Source: Actinomadura rubteroloni (GTDB taxonomy: Bacteria; Actinomycetota; Actinomycetes; Streptosporangiales; Streptosporangiaceae). Taken from it: a stretch of DNA of 64,000 nucleotides. The notes beneath the pieces were generated by a model. The model saw only the letters and a list, made by a program, of their open reading frames with translations, did no database searches and was not told the origin of the DNA. Of the stretch, positions 45,252-53,762 are shown piece by piece (position 1 is the stretch's first letter; each line of letters starts with the position of its first letter). The stretch is taken from the NCBI RefSeq assembly GCF_002911665.1, contig NZ_MTBP01000002.1, forward strand, positions 2,070,330-2,134,329, given 5' to 3'. The position numbers and the translations under genes are program-made.

Positions 45252-45662
45252 GTGACGAACCCCACTGTGAAGATCACCCGTGTGAGAGCCGCGATCATCG
45301 GCGTCGTGTCCCTCGCCGTCATCGGCGCCGCGGTCACCGGCGTGCTGCTGGCGACGGCCAAGGAACTGCGCTACCCGACCCAGGCCAAGCTGCGCGGCGC
45401 GCTGCCGGCCGCGGCGGCGGCCGAGCTGAAGGCGCGCGGCGTCGGCCTGTCCGGCGCGCTGAGCTGCGCCGACCTGCCCGGCTGGACGAAGAAGCGCCTG
45501 CGCGTGTCGTGCTCGGGCGTCACGACGAGCAAGAAGCCCGTGGACGTGATCGGGTCCGGCAATCAGGAGTCGGCGGACCACTACTTCACGATCCTCGTGG
45601 GCGGGACGCCCGTCGTGCAGAACGTCCCGTGCCTCGGCCGGGGCTGCCGCCACGGGGGCTGA
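45252..45662 (+). CDS. Membrane-anchored small protein, paralogue of the neighbouring lipoprotein
   Basis: The 136-residue product has a membrane helix (AAIIGVVSLAVIGAAVTGVLLA) rather than a lipobox, and an outside domain with SCADLPGWTKKRLRVSCSG and the terminal PCLGRGCRHGG. The same Cys spacing and CLGxGC end occur in the preceding lipoprotein, indicating duplication. No enzyme motif is visible. GTG start; possible DUF4333-type fold. Confidence 0.75.
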   Translation: MTNPTVKITRVRAAIIGVVSLAVIGAAVTGVLLATAKELRYPTQAKLRGALPAAAAAELKARGVGLSGALSCADLPGWTKKRLRVSCSGVTTSKKPVDVIGSGNQESADHYFTILVGGTPVVQNVPCLGRGCRHGG

Positions 45663-45740
45663 CCGGGGACGGAGCGGACGGACGGACGTCCTACCATGCG
45701 GTGAGCCGCCCGACCCGTCCGTCCGCACCCTGGAGCCGCC

Positions 45741-46844
45741 ATGAACCGCGAGGCAGGCGGTCCGGCGCCGGTCGCGGTCGACACGATGGGCGGCGACCAC
45801 GCGCCCGGCGTCGTGGTGGCGGGCGCGGTGGCGGCGGTCCGCGAGCACGGCGTCCGGCTGGTGCTCGTCGGGCAGGCCCCGCGCATCCGGCGCGAGCTGG
45901 ACCGGCACGGCGTCGTCGGGGAGATCCCGATCGTCCACGCCGACGAGGCCCTGGACATGGGCGAGGGCGCGCTCGCGAGCTGGCGCAAGCCCCGCTCGTC
46001 CGTCGCGATCGCCTGCCACCTGATCAAGCAGGGGCAGGCGTCGGCGCTGGTGTCGGCGGGCAGCACGGCCGGGATCGTCGCGACGTCGCGGCTGCGGCTC
46101 AAGGGCCAGCAGGGCGTGCTGCGCCCGGCGATCGCGGTCGAGCTGCCGACGCTGCCGCGTCCGACCGTCCTGCTGGACGCGGGCGCGACCGCCGACGTCA
46201 AGCCCGAGACGCTGCTCCAGTTCGCCGCGCTCGGCACCGCGTACGCGCGCATCCGGCTCGGCCTCGCGCGGCCCCGCGTCGGCCTGCTGACGATCGGCGC
46301 CGAGCCCGGCAAGGGCGACAAGGTGACGCGCCGCGCGCACGAGCTGCTGGCGTCCGGCCACCACGAGATCGAGTTCGCGGGCAACGTGGAGGGCCACGAC
46401 CTGCTGACCGGCGCGGTGGACGTCATCGTCACCGACGGCTTCACCGGCAACGTCGCGCTGAAGACGATGGAGGGCACCGTCCGGATGGCGTTCGCGGAGC
46501 TGCGGTCGGCGATGACCGCGTCGCGGACGGCCCGGGTCGGCGCGCTGCTGCAACGCCGCAGGCTGACCGAGCTGCGCGACCGGCTGGACTCCGACACCTA
46601 CGGCGGCGGCGTGCTGCTCGGCCTGAACGGCACCGTCGTCATCGCGCACGGCTCGGCGCGGGCGCGGGCGATCACGTCGGCGTGCGTGCTGGCGCACGCG
46701 CTGGCGGCGGGACGGATCGTGGATCGCATCCGCGAGCAGGTGGCGCTGACCCGCACGTCCCGGTTCGGCCGCCGTCCGCACCCCGAGCCCGAACCGGAGC
46801 CCGAGCCGCTGCCCGAGGAGCCGCCGGAGCCCGACCCGTCCTGA
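45741..46844 (+). CDS. plsX: Phosphate acyltransferase PlsX
   Basis: PlsX converts acyl-ACP to acyl-phosphate for glycerophospholipid synthesis. The 367-residue protein has VAVDTMGGDHAPGVVVAGAV at its start, HADEALDMGEGALASWRKPRSSV, LVSAGSTAGIVA, FAGNVEGHDLLTG and VIVTDGFTGNVALKTMEG. A 25-residue acidic/proline tail (PEPEPEPEPLPEEPPEPDP) is an extra. GGAG lies 5 nt before the ATG. In many genomes plsX sits near fab or rpmF; here its neighbours are argS and secreted proteins. Confidence 0.95.
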   Translation: MNREAGGPAPVAVDTMGGDHAPGVVVAGAVAAVREHGVRLVLVGQAPRIRRELDRHGVVGEIPIVHADEALDMGEGALASWRKPRSSVAIACHLIKQGQASALVSAGSTAGIVATSRLRLKGQQGVLRPAIAVELPTLPRPTVLLDAGATADVKPETLLQFAALGTAYARIRLGLARPRVGLLTIGAEPGKGDKVTRRAHELLASGHHEIEFAGNVEGHDLLTGAVDVIVTDGFTGNVALKTMEGTVRMAFAELRSAMTASRTARVGALLQRRRLTELRDRLDSDTYGGGVLLGLNGTVVIAHGSARARAITSACVLAHALAAGRIVDRIREQVALTRTSRFGRRPHPEPEPEPEPLPEEPPEPDPS

Positions 46845-46884
46845 GCAGGCGGTAATGGCCGCGCGGCCACCGAACGTCTCCGCC

Positions 46885-46907
46885 TATCCTGTACGAGTTC
46901 TCATACA
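46885..46907 (+). promoter_or_regulatory. argS promoter element with overlapping palindrome
   Basis: TATCCT (46885-46890) is a -10 candidate. TGTACGAGTTCTCATACA (46890-46907) forms an inverted repeat, symmetric at 14 of its 18 bases, just downstream, immediately before the AGGAGG ribosome binding site. A repressor bound here, or an RNA hairpin, could control argS. Confidence 0.5.
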
Positions 46908-46924
46908 GGAGGTTGCAGGCGCAC

Positions 46925-48700
46925 ATGGGCGAGCAGGTTCGGTCCCTGGCCGATGAGGTGGAGGCCGCCGTCACGGCGGCGATGGGCGCGGTGCTGCCCG
47001 CCGAACTGGCCGGGCAGGACCCGCTGGTGCGCCGCTCCGACCACGCCGACTTCCAGTCCAACGTGGCGCTGCCGCTGGCCAAGAAGACGGGCCGCAAGCC
47101 GCGCGACCTGGCCGCCGACCTCGCCGCGCACCTGGCCGGGACGTGGCTGGAGTCGGTCGAGGTGTCCGGTCCCGGCTTCCTCAACATCGCGATCTCCGAC
47201 GCGGGCCTGCTGGACCGGCTCGCCGTCCGGCTGGCGGATCCGCGGCTCGGCGTGCCCGCGTCGCAGGCGGGCGAGACGGTCGTCCTGGACTACTCCGGAC
47301 CGAACGTCGCCAAGGAGATGCACGTCGGGCACCTGCGGTCCACGCTGATCGGGGACGCCCTGGCCCGCGTGCTCGGCTTCCTCGGCGCGGACGTCGTCCG
47401 GCAGAACCACGTCGGCGACTGGGGCACCCAGTTCGGGATGCTGATCCAGTACATCGTGGAGCACCCCGAGCGGCACTGGCGCGGCGCCGAGCTGGACGAA
47501 CAGGCCACCGCCGTGTCCGCGCTGGACGAGCTGTACCGGACGGCCCGCGCCGAGTTCGACGCCGACCCGGCGTTCAAGGAGCGCGCCCAGCGGCGCGTCG
47601 TGGCGCTCCAGGCCGGCGACCCGGAGACGGTCGCGTCCTGGAAGGAGATCGTCGCCGAGTCGCAGAAGGCGTTCCAGCAGGTCTACGCGCGGCTCGGCGT
47701 GCTGCTGACGCCCGGCGACGTCAAGGGCGAGTCCTTCTACAACCCCTGGCTGAACGACGTCGTCGCCGAACTGCGCGGCAACGGGATGCTGGAGGAGAGC
47801 CAGGGCGCTCTCGTCGTGTTCTTCGACGACATCAAGGGCCCGGACGACGCGCCCGCGCCGCTGCTCGTCCAGAAGAGCGACGGCGGGTTCGGCTACGCGG
47901 CCACCGACCTCGCGACCATCCGGTACAGCGTGGACGAGCTGAAGGGCACCCGGCTGCTTTACGTGGTCGACGCCCGGCAGGCGCAGCACTTCGACATGAT
48001 CTTCAAGGCGGCGCGGCGGGCGGGCTGGCTGCCGGACGGCGTCGAGGCCGTCCACGTGAAGAACGGCACGATCAACGGCCCGGACGGGCGGCCGTTCAAG
48101 ACCCGCGCGGGCGGGACCGTCCGCCTCGCGGACCTGCTGGACGACGCGCTCGCGCAGGCCCGCCGGGTCATCGCCGAGCGGGACGCCGAGCAGCCGGGCG
48201 CCCGGGACCTGAGCCCCGCCGAGCAGGACGAGATCGCCCGGGTGGCGAGCGTCGGCGCGGTGAAGTACGCCGAGCTGTCCACCTCGCGCGTCAAGGACTA
48301 CGCGTTCGACGTCGCGCGGATGGTGTCGTTCAGCGGCCAGACGGGCGTGTACCTCCAGTACACCCACACCCGGATCGCGTCCATCCTGCGGCGGGCCGGC
48401 GACGCCGAGGCCCGGTTCGACACGGCGCTGACGCTGGAGCCCGCCGAGCACGCGCTGGCGCTGCACCTGGACGAGTTCAGCGCCGTCCTGGACGCGGTCG
48501 CCGCGACGCTGGAGCCGCACCGGCTGGCGGGCCACCTGTTCGTGCTGGCCAAGGCGTTCACCGAGTTCTACGAGTCGTGCCCGGTCCTGAAGGCCGACGA
48601 CGCGATCCGCGCGAACCGGCTCGCGCTGTGCGAGCTGACCCGCGCCACCCTCGCGCGCGGCCTGGACCTGCTCGGCATCGCCGCACCCGACCGGATGTGA
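46925..48700 (+). CDS. argS: Arginyl-tRNA synthetase
   Basis: ArgRS charges tRNA-Arg. The 591-residue enzyme has an N-terminal Add1 domain, the class I signature HVGHLRSTLIGDAL near residue 137 (HIGH), LDYSGPNVAKEMHVGH, and the C-terminal DALR anticodon domain with YLQYTHTRIASILRR. ATG 46925 is chosen although AGGAGG lies 12 nt upstream; TTG 46913 would touch the binding site. Essential housekeeping gene; the palindrome in its leader is unexplained. Confidence 0.96.
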   Translation: MGEQVRSLADEVEAAVTAAMGAVLPAELAGQDPLVRRSDHADFQSNVALPLAKKTGRKPRDLAADLAAHLAGTWLESVEVSGPGFLNIAISDAGLLDRLAVRLADPRLGVPASQAGETVVLDYSGPNVAKEMHVGHLRSTLIGDALARVLGFLGADVVRQNHVGDWGTQFGMLIQYIVEHPERHWRGAELDEQATAVSALDELYRTARAEFDADPAFKERAQRRVVALQAGDPETVASWKEIVAESQKAFQQVYARLGVLLTPGDVKGESFYNPWLNDVVAELRGNGMLEESQGALVVFFDDIKGPDDAPAPLLVQKSDGGFGYAATDLATIRYSVDELKGTRLLYVVDARQAQHFDMIFKAARRAGWLPDGVEAVHVKNGTINGPDGRPFKTRAGGTVRLADLLDDALAQARRVIAERDAEQPGARDLSPAEQDEIARVASVGAVKYAELSTSRVKDYAFDVARMVSFSGQTGVYLQYTHTRIASILRRAGDAEARFDTALTLEPAEHALALHLDEFSAVLDAVAATLEPHRLAGHLFVLAKAFTEFYESCPVLKADDAIRANRLALCELTRATLARGLDLLGIAAPDRM

Positions 48701-48709
48701 GCAAGGCAT

Positions 48710-48740
48710 GAGCCCGGGTGAGCGAACCTCACCCGGGCTC
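48710..48740 (+). terminator. Terminator of argS
   Basis: GAGCCCGGGTGAG pairs perfectly with 48728-48740 around CGAAC, 9 bp past the argS stop. It can also serve the convergent DUF2630 gene. Confidence 0.8.
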
Positions 48741-48754
48741 GGCCCGCGGGCCGG

Positions 48755-49003
48755 TCACTGCAGGTAGCCCTCGACCTCCCCGGCGGGACGCGAGTGCGCC
48801 TCGCCCGGGTTCTGCCCGGCGTCCCGGCGCGCCCGTCGCTGCCGCAGCAGGTCCCAGCACTGGTCCAGCTCCTCTTCGAGCCGCCGCATGCGGGCCTGCT
48901 CCTCGGTGTTGGACAGTTCGCCCCGCTGATGCCGGGCGCGCAGTTCCTGCTCCTCGGCGACGTAGCCGCCGATGCGGGCCAGGATCTCCTGGTCGTCGTC
49001 CAT
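48755..49003 (-). CDS. DUF2630 family protein
   Basis: The 82-residue protein starts MDDDQEILARIGGYVAEEQEL and holds EEELDQCWDLLRQRRARRDAG, the typical DUF2630 charged helical core. It is predicted to be a small coiled-coil protein of unknown function common in actinobacteria. GGAGGTGTC lies just before the ATG. It converges on argS. Confidence 0.88.
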   Translation of the reverse strand: MDDDQEILARIGGYVAEEQELRARHQRGELSNTEEQARMRRLEEELDQCWDLLRQRRARRDAGQNPGEAHSRPAGEVEGYLQ

Positions 49004-49037
49004 GACACCTCCACGTCGGTTCCGCCGGGCGGCGGGG

Positions 49038-49817
49038 TCAGCCCCCGCGTCCGCCGAGCCCCGCGATGAGGCTCCCGGCGCCCGGCCGTTGTGCCGAGCC
49101 TACGTCGGTTCCCGAGCCGCCGGCCGTCGCGGGCCGTGCGGGCGGGCTCGTGCCCGCGCCGGACGCGGCCGGACGCGTCGTGCTCGCCTTCGGACGCGTC
49201 GTGCCCGCCCTGGCGCGTGCCGGGCTGCCGCGCGAGGACGAGCCCCGTGTGCCACCCGACGCGCGGGCGGACGTGCTCCGCGCCGACGACGACCGGCTGG
49301 ACGAGCTGCTGCGCGCCCGGCTCGTCGTGGTCTTCTTCGCGGTGGAGCGCGCGGCGGCCGTCTTCGGTTTGGCGGCCGTGCTCCGCGACGCCGACGCGCG
49401 CGGCTTGGCGGTGGACGATCCCGTCGAGATCGCCTTGGCGGCGGTGTTCATCGCCTTGGCGGCGTCCGCCATCGCCTTGGTCGCGCTGGTCATGGCCTTG
49501 GTCATGGCGGTCATCGCCTTGACCGAGCCGTTGGTCTTGCTCGCGACCGACTTCATCTGCGTCGCGGCGGCCTTCGCCTGCGTCGCCGCGGCCGTGACCT
49601 TGGTCGCGGCGGCCGAGCCCGCTCGGCTCGTCGTGCTCCGCCCGGCGGAACCCGTCGTCGTCTTCTTCGCCGCGGGCCGCGTGGTGCGGGCCGAGACCGT
49701 GGACCTCGACGTGCTTCCCGCCGCGCTGGTCCGCTTGGACGGCGCCCGCTTCTTCGCGCCGGGCTTCGTCTTGCGGGTCGTGCTCTTGCTGCGGCTGTTG
49801 TTCGTCCTGGTAGCCAC
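49038..49817 (-). CDS. Histone-H1-like Lys/Ala/Ser/Thr-rich low-complexity protein
   Basis: This 259-residue protein is almost entirely Ala, Ser, Thr, Lys, Arg and Gly. Residues 1-60 and 130-230 are basic SPKK/AAKK-like (TKPGAKKRAPSKR, ARSTAKKTTTSRARSS). The middle (about 75-130) repeats a KAMTAMTKAMTSATKAMAD unit, predicted as a long helix. It resembles H1-like nucleoid proteins or a serine/threonine-rich linker protein; no domain is sure. The GTG is preceded by a GGGGGG run. The GC-rich composition is normal for the genome, so horizontal origin is not indicated. Confidence 0.65.
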   Translation of the reverse strand: MATRTNNSRSKSTTRKTKPGAKKRAPSKRTSAAGSTSRSTVSARTTRPAAKKTTTGSAGRSTTSRAGSAAATKVTAAATQAKAAATQMKSVASKTNGSVKAMTAMTKAMTSATKAMADAAKAMNTAAKAISTGSSTAKPRASASRSTAAKPKTAAARSTAKKTTTSRARSSSSSRSSSARSTSARASGGTRGSSSRGSPARARAGTTRPKASTTRPAASGAGTSPPARPATAGGSGTDVGSAQRPGAGSLIAGLGGRGG

Positions 49818-49900
49818 TGATCTACCCCCCGTGTTGATCAGTTACGGGTGGTTGATTCCACGTCACGCGCCGCTTTAATCCCGTTTCGCCAGAACTCGGG

Positions 49901-50764
49901 TCAGACGCCGACCGGATGCCAGACCGTCTTGATCTCCAGAAACGCCTGCATACGGGCGGTTCCGGGGTCTTCGGCGTCCGCCCGGACGGGGTCGCGGAAA
50001 ACCCGTTTGAGATTGCCCGCGGCGGCCTCGGCGAGCGGTTTCACGTCCGTCCCGGCGACGCCCGTGAGGTCGAGCGCGTTCACGTCCATGTGCCCGGCGA
50101 GCCACGGCGCCAGCTCCGCGCGGCGCCCGGTGAGCAGGTTCACGACGCCGCCCGGCAGGTCGGACGTCGCCAGCACCTCCGCGAACGTGATCGCCGGCAG
50201 CGGCGCGGGCTCGGACGCCACGACGACCGCCGTGTTGCCCGACACGATCACCGGGGCCAGCGCGGACACGAGGTCGAGCAGCGGCCCGTCCGGCGCGATC
50301 GACCCGACGACGCCGGTGGGCTCGGGCGTCGAGAACGTGAAGAACGGCCCCGCGACGGGGTTGGCGTTGCCCGCGACGGCCGCGAGCTTGTCCGCCCAGC
50401 CCGCGTACCAGACCCAGCGGTCCACGGCGGCGTCCACCTCGGCGCCCGCCGCGCCCTTGCCGAGGCCCGTCGCGCGCAGTTCGGCGACGAACTGCGCCCG
50501 CCGCCCCTCCAGCATCTCCGCGATCCGATAGAGGATCTGCCCCCGGTTGTAGGGGGTGCGCGCCGACCAGCCCGGGAACGCCTTGCGGGCCGCGACGACG
50601 GCGTCCCGGACGTCCTTGCGCGACGCCCGCGCCGCGTTCGCCAGGAACCCGCCCTCGGCGTCCGTCACCGGATACGACCGCCCCGACTCCGACCGGGGGA
50701 ACGCGCCCCCGATGAACAGCTTGTACGTCTTCCGCACGTCCACTCGCTGCCGATCAGTGCTCAT
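49901..50764 (-). CDS. Aldehyde dehydrogenase-like protein lacking the catalytic half
   Basis: The 287-residue protein matches the N-terminal cofactor part of aldehyde dehydrogenases: GGAFPRSESGRSYPV, WSARTPYNRGQILYRIAEMLEGRR, TGVVGSIAPDGPLLDLVSALAPVIVSGNTAVVV, LPGGVVNLLTGRRAELAPWLAGH. It ends before the catalytic Glu and Cys segments, so it cannot act as a normal ALDH. It lies 69 bp after a full-length ALDH gene on the same strand. I consider it a paired accessory subunit, as seen in other actinomycetes, more likely than decay, since the frame is clean. Confidence 0.8.
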   Translation of the reverse strand: MSTDRQRVDVRKTYKLFIGGAFPRSESGRSYPVTDAEGGFLANAARASRKDVRDAVVAARKAFPGWSARTPYNRGQILYRIAEMLEGRRAQFVAELRATGLGKGAAGAEVDAAVDRWVWYAGWADKLAAVAGNANPVAGPFFTFSTPEPTGVVGSIAPDGPLLDLVSALAPVIVSGNTAVVVASEPAPLPAITFAEVLATSDLPGGVVNLLTGRRAELAPWLAGHMDVNALDLTGVAGTDVKPLAEAAAGNLKRVFRDPVRADAEDPGTARMQAFLEIKTVWHPVGV

Positions 50765-50833
50765 GGGCTCGCCTCCGCTCGCCGCTTCGCTCGCCCTTCA
50801 GCGGGACGGCTTCCCTCGTCGCTCCGCGCTCGC

Positions 50834-52267
50834 TCAGTGCTCAAGGTAGGCCTCCAGGCCGTGCCGGCCGCCCTCCCGGCCGTGGCCGGACTCCTTGTAG
50901 CCGCCGAACGGCGCGGCGGGGTCGAACTTGTTGAACGTGTTGGCCCAGACGACGCCCGCGCGCAGCCGCTCGGCGACCCACAGCGTCCGCGAGCCCTTCT
51001 CCGACCAGACGCCCGCCGACAGCCCGTACGGCGTGTTGTTCGCCTTCTCCACGGCCTCCTGCGGGGTGCGGAACGTCAGCGCCGACAGGACGGGCCCGAA
51101 GATCTCCTCGCTGGCGATCCGGTGCGACTGCGCGACGCCGGTGAACAGCGTCGGCGCGAACCAGTAGCCGCGTCCGGGCAGGTCGCAGGGCGGCGACCAG
51201 CGCTCGGCGCCCTCCCGCTCGCCCGCGTCGGCGAGGTCGGCGATCCGGGCGAGCTGCGCGGCCGAGTTGATCGCGCCGACGTCGGTGTTCTTGTCGAGCG
51301 GGTCCCCGACGCGCAGCGTGGCCATGCGCGCCTTCAGCCGGTCCAGGAACTCGCCCGCGACGGTCTCCTGGACGAGCAGCCGCGACCCCGCGCAGCACAC
51401 GTGCCCCTGGTTGAAGAAGATCCCGTTCACGACGCCCTCGACGGCCTGGTCGAGCGGCGCGTCGTCGAACACGATGTTCGCGGCCTTGCCGCCGAGTTCG
51501 AGGGTGAGGCGCTTGCGCGTCCCGGCGACGGTCCGCGCGATCTCCCGGCCCACCTCGGTGGACCCGGTGAACGCGACCTTGTCGACGCCGTCGTGCGCGA
51601 CGAGCAGCCGTCCGGTCTCCCCGGCGCCGGTGATGATGTTGACCACACCGGGCGGCAGATCGGCCTGGCGGCACACGTCCGCGAACGCCAGCGCGGTCAG
51701 CGGCGTCGTCTCGGCGGGCTTGAGGACGACCGTGTTCCCGCACGCGAGCGCCGGAGCGATCTTCCAGGCCAGCATGAGCAGCGGGAAGTTCCACGGGATG
51801 ACCTGCGCGGCCACGCCCAGCGGACGCGGATCCGCGCCGAGCCCGGCGTGCCCGAGTTTGTCCGCCCAGCCCGCGTGGTAGAAGAAGTGCGCGGCCACGA
51901 GCGGCAGGTCCACGTCGCGGGACTCGCGGATCGGCTTGCCGTTGTCGATCGACTCCAGCACCGCCAGTTCGCGCGATCGTTCCTGGAGAATCCGCGCGAT
52001 CCGGAACAGATACTTGGCACGGTCGCGACCGGACATCGGACCCCAGACCGTCTCATACGCCCGGCGGGCGGCGGCGACGGCGCGGTCCACGTCGGCCGCG
52101 TCGGCGGACGCGACCTCGGCCAGCGCCTCACCCGTCGCGGGCTCGACGGTCTTGAAGGGCTCGCCGCCGCCGTCGGTGAACGCGCCGTCCACGAACAGCC
52201 CGTAGGACGGCCGGATGTCCACGACGTCCCGGGACTCGGGCGCGGGCGCGTACGCGAAGAGGTCCAT
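50834..52267 (-). CDS. Aldehyde dehydrogenase family protein
   Basis: This 477-residue NAD(P)-dependent dehydrogenase is complete: VIPWNFPLLMLAWKIAPALACGNTVVLKPAETTP, VAFTGSTEVGREIARTVAG, LELGGKAANIVFDDA with the catalytic Glu, and FFNQGHVCCAGSRLLVQE with the catalytic Cys. It starts 4 bp after deoC stops. Since DeoC releases acetaldehyde from deoxyribose-5-phosphate, this enzyme is well placed to oxidise it; that is inference from context. Confidence 0.92.
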   Translation of the reverse strand: MDLFAYAPAPESRDVVDIRPSYGLFVDGAFTDGGGEPFKTVEPATGEALAEVASADAADVDRAVAAARRAYETVWGPMSGRDRAKYLFRIARILQERSRELAVLESIDNGKPIRESRDVDLPLVAAHFFYHAGWADKLGHAGLGADPRPLGVAAQVIPWNFPLLMLAWKIAPALACGNTVVLKPAETTPLTALAFADVCRQADLPPGVVNIITGAGETGRLLVAHDGVDKVAFTGSTEVGREIARTVAGTRKRLTLELGGKAANIVFDDAPLDQAVEGVVNGIFFNQGHVCCAGSRLLVQETVAGEFLDRLKARMATLRVGDPLDKNTDVGAINSAAQLARIADLADAGEREGAERWSPPCDLPGRGYWFAPTLFTGVAQSHRIASEEIFGPVLSALTFRTPQEAVEKANNTPYGLSAGVWSEKGSRTLWVAERLRAGVVWANTFNKFDPAAPFGGYKESGHGREGGRHGLEAYLEH

Positions 52268-52271
52268 GAGA

Positions 52272-53210
52272 TCAGTCCAGCGTGAAGTGGTCGGGGCCGG
52301 AGTAGACGCCGGTCGTGAGCTTGCGCCGCTGCATCAGCAGGTCGTTGAGCAGGCTGGACGCGCCCAGCCTGAACAGGTCCGGGGTGAGCCAGTCCGGCCC
52401 GGCGGTCTCGTTGACCAGCACCAGGTACTTGAGCGCGTCCTTGGTGGTGCGGATGCCGCCGGCCGGTTTCACGCCGACGGTCCGCCCGGTGGCCGCGCGG
52501 TAGTCCCGGACGGCCTCCAGCATCACGAGAGTCACCGGCAGCGTCGCCGCCGGGGACACCTTGCCGGTGGAGGTCTTGATGAAGTCGGCGCCCGCGTCCA
52601 TCGCCAGCCAGGACGCGCGCCGCGCGTTGTCGTAGGTCGCCAGCTCGCCCGTCTCCAGGATGACCTTGAGGTGGGCGTCCCCGCACGCCTCCCGGACGGC
52701 CCGGATCTCGGCGTCCACCGTCGCGTAGTCGCCGGACAGGAACGCGCCCCGGTCGATGACCATGTCGATCTCGGCGGCGCCCGCCGCGACGGCCGCGCGG
52801 ACGTCGGCGAGCTTGGCGTCCAGCGGGGCGCGCCCGGACGGGAACGCCGTCGCGACGCTGGCCACGCCGATGCCGGTCCCGTCCAGCGCCTCGACCGCCA
52901 CACCGACCAGGTCGGAGTAGACGCACACGGCCGCGACCGGCGGCACGCTGCGGTCCTCCGGATCGGGACGCGCCGCCTTCGCGCAGAGCGCCCGCACTTT
53001 GCCGGGCGTGTCCGCGCCCTCCAGCGTCGTCAGGTCGACCATCGCGATCGCGAGGTCGATCGCCTGCGCCTTGGCGGTCGTCTTGATCGAGCGGGTCGCG
53101 AGCCGCGCGGCCCGCTCGTCGGCGCCGACCCGGTCCACGCCGGGCAGGCCGTGCAGGAACGCGCGCAGCCCGGCCGCGCCGCGTCCCGGGGGAACCGTCT
53201 CCGTTGACAC
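52272..53210 (-). CDS. deoC: Deoxyribose-phosphate aldolase
   Basis: DeoC splits 2-deoxyribose-5-phosphate into glyceraldehyde-3-phosphate and acetaldehyde. The 312-residue protein shows VAAVCVYSDLVGVAVEAL, VASVATAFPSG, EIDMVIDRGAFLSGDY, LKVILETGEL, and ADFIKTSTGKVSPAA with the Schiff-base Lys, then VGVKPAGGIRT. The first ~55 residues are an extra helical segment typical of actinobacterial DeoC. Operon: deoC, ALDH, ALDH-like. Confidence 0.95.
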   Translation of the reverse strand: MSTETVPPGRGAAGLRAFLHGLPGVDRVGADERAARLATRSIKTTAKAQAIDLAIAMVDLTTLEGADTPGKVRALCAKAARPDPEDRSVPPVAAVCVYSDLVGVAVEALDGTGIGVASVATAFPSGRAPLDAKLADVRAAVAAGAAEIDMVIDRGAFLSGDYATVDAEIRAVREACGDAHLKVILETGELATYDNARRASWLAMDAGADFIKTSTGKVSPAATLPVTLVMLEAVRDYRAATGRTVGVKPAGGIRTTKDALKYLVLVNETAGPDWLTPDLFRLGASSLLNDLLMQRRKLTTGVYSGPDHFTLD

Positions 53211-53762
53211 CTCCTCAGTATGGCCCCGCCGCCGCCCGGCCGTCCGCGCCGGGACGGTGCCGAAAAAGAATCACGATGCCGTCCGGAAACGCGGATCCGG
53301 CAGTGCGAGAGCATTTTTCGCATTCGCCGGACGCCCGGGCGACGGCTCGTCCGCATATCGGGCGTTGCCCTGAACGATCAGGCGCCCGTGACTACACTGG
53401 TGATCATCAAGCGGTGACCGGAACAGCGGTCCGCCGGGCGCGCCACCGCGTCGCCGGGCGGCCGGGAAGGCCCGCCACGGACGGGAAACCCGCACTGTGG
53501 AGGGCTGTCCACCCGGTCCGGTCCACCGGTGCGGAAAGGTGACGTTCACCTGACCCTTTCCTGCGATCCCCCGGTCGCCACAGTGAAAATTTCAGTGTTC
53601 AACGAAATAGGTTTCCGGTTTTCCACATGATCGGAACCGGGAAATCCGACGGCCCCCGTCCGTCGCTCCCCGTGATCGTTCCCCGACCGTCCGACACCCG
53701 CATGCCCGACGGAGTCCCATGCCTCCAGCAGTGACCCCCCGCACCGCCGCCCGGACGCGGCC
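53211..53762. other. 552-bp region upstream of the conservon, no gene seen
   Basis: It lies between divergent genes deoC and cvnA. The reading frames here have random amino-acid content. A TACACT (53393-53398) and an AT-richer block at 53580-53632 could hold promoter elements for cvnA, but no clean -35/-10 pair was found. Confidence 0.5.

Noticed and set aside
49901..50764. A frameshifted aldehyde dehydrogenase pseudogene
   Set aside because: No remaining C-terminal ALDH sequence is found in other frames after 49901, and the frame is clean to a normal stop.
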